Part shown: positions 7,320 to 8,303 of the stretch, in pieces | Layout of the letters: every line of letters begins with the position of its first letter | Position numbering within the stretch: position 1 is the first letter of the stretch | DNA from: Actinomycetota bacterium | GTDB taxonomy: Bacteria; Actinomycetota; Acidimicrobiia; Acidimicrobiales; Acidimicrobiaceae | Assembly: GCA_004366215.1 (NCBI GenBank) | Contig: SIRY01000169.1 | Coordinates: 1-8,303 of the forward strand | Direction: 5' to 3' | DNA length: 8,303 nt | Notes under the pieces: model-generated | The model's input: only the letters and a program-made list of their open reading frames with translations | What the model was told of the DNA's origin: nothing | Databases searched by the model: none | Made by a program: the position numbers and the translations under genes

Positions 7320-7517
7320 CTACCGTCCGCCGAGCTGACGCAGCGCGCGCGCAGCGTCTCCCTTCGACAGCACGCCCTCGTGGTGGAGGCGACGGAGCTG
7401 CGCCGACGACTTCTTGCGTAGAAGGTGCGAGGTGAACGCGTGCCGCCTCATGAGCTTCCCCGTCGCTGTCCGCTGGAACCGAGCTTTCGCGGCCGTCCGC
7501 GTCTTCATCTTCGGCAT
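7320..7517 (-). CDS. rpmI: 50S ribosomal protein L35
   Basis: This 65-residue, very basic protein of the large ribosomal subunit is the usual length. MPKMKTRTAAKARF (1-14) and TGKLMRRHAFTSHLLRKKS (19-37) are the standard L35 signature. The ATG at 7517 is preceded by GGGAG (7524-7528) at a spacing of six. It sits between infC and rplT, the canonical operon order, with rplT only 21 bases downstream. The 104-base upstream gap can fold and could govern its translation. Confidence 0.97.
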   Translation of the reverse strand: MPKMKTRTAAKARFQRTATGKLMRRHAFTSHLLRKKSSAQLRRLHHEGVLSKGDAARALRQLGGR

Positions 7518-7621
7518 CGAGGTCTCCCACTTCGTGACTGAGCTAGCGAAGCCGCCCCGAGCTGCGCCAGCGTTATCCGCAGCAGGTCAGCTTAGCTCCA
7601 GACCCGTCGAGGACCGACAGG
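7518..7621 (-). promoter_or_regulatory. Structured infC-rpmI intergenic leader, candidate L20/L35 translational operator
   Basis: On the minus-strand RNA three elements can be drawn. A seven-pair hairpin (one G-U) lies directly after the infC stop: arms 7621-7615 and 7609-7603, loop 7614-7610. An outer helix pairs GAGCTA-(A)-GC (7598-7590, one bulged A) with GCTAGCTC (7547-7540). It encloses a six-pair hairpin of GCTGCG (7583-7578) and CGCAGC (7566-7561). In addition, GGGTCT (7605-7600) can pair with AGACCT (7525-7520), which overlaps the end of the rpmI Shine-Dalgarno. Where studied, L20 represses rpmI-rplT through mRNA structures in this gap or in the leader. Its use here is inferred; no homologue comparison was possible. 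Confidence 0.45.
7603..7621 (-). other. Hairpin immediately after the infC stop codon
   Basis: CCTGTCG (7621-7615) and CGACGGG (7609-7603) form seven pairs with one G-U around a five-base loop, starting at the first base after the TAG. No U-tract follows, so it is not a standard intrinsic terminator. It could protect the infC 3' end, cause pausing, or switch with the alternative pairing that reaches the rpmI ribosome binding site. Confidence 0.4.
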
Positions 7622-8164
7622 CTAGGCGCGGGCCGGCGCGGGACGCCGATCGGGGGCGAGCACCATCACCATGTTGCGACCATCGAGCTTGGCCATCACT
7701 TCGACGTGAGCCACCCCACGCACCGCCTCAACGACGCGGTTGAGAATCTCCTGGCCGAGCTCGGGATGGAACACCTCGCGCCCTCGGAACATGATGGTGA
7801 CCTTGACCTTGTGGCCCTCGCTCAGGAACCTGATGACCTGCCTCGTCTTGGTCTCAAAGTCGCCCGCAGAGATCTTTGGTCGGTACTTCATCTCCTTGAG
7901 CTGCGAAGCTGACGCCTTGCGTTTCTGCTCGCGCAGCCGCTGCGCCTGATCAAACTTGAACTTGCCATAGTCCATGATCTTGGCAACCGGGGGCTTTGCC
8001 ATCGGTGCCACCTCGACGAGGTCCATGTCCATCGCTCGGGCGATTTGGAGGGCTTCCGGCGTCGGCTTGATACCCAACTGGTTACCGTCGGGGCCGACCA
8101 GCCGCACTTCCCGAACGCGAATCTGATCGTTGATCCGGGCCCCGTCCTCAGGTGCAGTGGCGAT
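7622..8164 (-). CDS. infC: Translation initiation factor IF-3, probable ATC start
   Basis: IF3 binds the 30S subunit, keeps it apart from 50S, and checks the start codon and initiator tRNA. The 180-residue product has an N-domain (about 10-85) with INDQIRVREVRLVG (11-24) and DLVEVAP (48-54) leading to KIMDYGKFKFDQ (62-73), and a C-domain (about 90-172) with LKEMKYRPKIS (89-99) and GHKVKVTIMFRGRE (117-130). Reading upstream in frame from GTG 8107 meets no ATG, GTG or TTG before the stop at 8240-8242, and starting at GTG 8107 would delete the conserved INDQIRVRE. ATC 8164 gives MATAPEDGARINDQIR and lies six bases after AAAGGAG. AUU starts for infC are known in enterobacteria, where IF3 lowers its own synthesis by rejecting the odd codon. 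The residue before KIMDYGK is Ala rather than the frequent Cys. The product is certain; the start is strongly inferred. Confidence 0.95.
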   Translation of the reverse strand: MATAPEDGARINDQIRVREVRLVGPDGNQLGIKPTPEALQIARAMDMDLVEVAPMAKPPVAKIMDYGKFKFDQAQRLREQKRKASASQLKEMKYRPKISAGDFETKTRQVIRFLSEGHKVKVTIMFRGREVFHPELGQEILNRVVEAVRGVAHVEVMAKLDGRNMVMVLAPDRRPAPARA

Positions 8165-8177
8165 AGGAGACTCCTTT
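8165..8177 (-). promoter_or_regulatory. infC: infC ribosome binding site within a palindrome
   Basis: AAAGGAG (8177-8171) pairs well with the 16S anti-Shine-Dalgarno and lies six bases from ATC 8164; it has no useful spacing to GTG 8107, so it decides the start. The same stretch forms AGGAGTCTCCT (8175-8165), a perfect palindrome around a central base, which could fold as AGGA-GTC-TCCT and mask the site. Confidence 0.7.
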
Positions 8178-8195
8178 CGTCGCTCGACTTCTCTC

Positions 8196-8210
8196 GCGGG
8201 AACGACCCGC
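8196..8210 (-). other. Short hairpin at the predicted 5' end of the infC mRNA
   Basis: GCGGG-TCGTT-CCCGC gives a five-pair all-GC stem with a five-base loop, lying right after the expected transcription start (about 8211). It could stabilise the 5' end or be part of the infC leader control. No family match is known to me. Confidence 0.3.
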
Positions 8211-8217
8211 CAGCCTG

Positions 8218-8223
8218 ATTGTA
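8218..8223 (-). promoter_or_regulatory. Probable -10 box of the infC operon promoter
   Basis: TACAAT on the minus strand matches TATAAT at five of six bases and stands out in GC-rich surroundings. It predicts a start near 8211 and a leader of about 47 bases before the ATC codon. The -35 region (about 8239-8246, GGTGACG-like) is weak and its spacing is short. Confidence 0.5.
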
Positions 8224-8267
8224 GCTCAACGCCGCTGCGTCACCCCTGATTCCAGCGCACACGCCAC

Positions 8268-8273
8268 TAGAAT
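8268..8273 (+). promoter_or_regulatory. Probable -10 box of the divergent plus-strand gene (leaderless type)
   Basis: TAGAAT fits the actinobacterial TANNNT -10 pattern. It ends seven bases before GTG 8281, so the transcript should begin at or next to the start codon. No good -35 is visible 16-18 bases upstream. The spacing supports a leaderless mRNA. Confidence 0.45.
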
Positions 8274-8280
8274 CCTCGCC

Positions 8281-8303
8281 GTGACGAGCGACCCCGAAGC
8301 CGA
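8281..8303 (+). CDS. Start of a divergent gene, cut by the window edge
   Basis: GTG at 8281 opens a frame reading V-T-S-D-P-E-A with no stop before the window ends. No Shine-Dalgarno precedes it, but a TAGAAT box lies at the distance expected for leaderless initiation. Only seven codons are visible, so no product can be named, and the call rests on the promoter spacing and the divergent arrangement with infC. Confidence 0.35.

Noticed and set aside
8105..8107. GTG as the infC start
   Set aside because: It would delete the conserved INDQIRVRE sequence, and the strong Shine-Dalgarno at 8171-8177 is too far away to serve it.
8248..8274. GATTC ... GAATC inverted repeat in the divergent promoter region
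   Set aside because: The arms are only five bases with a 17-base spacer; easily chance, and no regulator is known to fit.

Overview
The window is high-GC DNA with many GTG starts, a leaderless-type gene start and the gene order infC-rpmI-rplT-(rRNA methyltransferase)-pheS-pheT. This suggests an actinobacterium. I lean towards the Acidimicrobiia, but only from overall impression, since no marker here fixes the class.

Layout. About 80% of the window is one long leftward (minus-strand) gene train. It starts near 8211 and runs infC (IF3), rpmI (L35), rplT (L20), a TrmH/SpoU-family RNA 2'-O-methyltransferase, pheS and pheT (both subunits of phenylalanyl-tRNA synthetase). After only 24 bases come a TSUP (TauE/SafE) sulfur-compound permease and its usual DUF1634 partner. 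On the plus strand a GT87/DUF2029-like polytopic membrane protein (24-1358) converges on this train, with a 43-base GC-rich inverted-repeat gap between them. At the right edge the first codons of a divergent plus-strand gene are just visible (8281 onward). No gene-free stretch exceeds 300 bases.

How the genes work together. Six genes serve translation: an initiation factor, two large-subunit proteins, a tRNA or rRNA modification enzyme and a tRNA-charging enzyme. pheS/pheT (ATGA) and TSUP/DUF1634 (GTGA) have 4-base stop/start overlaps that imply translational coupling. The last two genes form a separate sulfur-transport module whose start is preceded by a CsoR/CstR-type operator-like dyad.

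Most notable signals. (1) infC has no ATG, GTG or TTG in a position that keeps the conserved IF3 N-terminus. The conserved sequence instead runs back to an ATC codon six bases after a strong AAAGGAG Shine-Dalgarno, which suggests IF3 autoregulation through a rare AUC start. (2) The CsoR/CstR-like operator stands in front of the TSUP gene. (3) The infC-rpmI gap can fold into several helices, one overlapping the rpmI ribosome binding site, which suits ribosomal-protein feedback control. I saw no defence system, mobile element, CRISPR array or tRNA gene.
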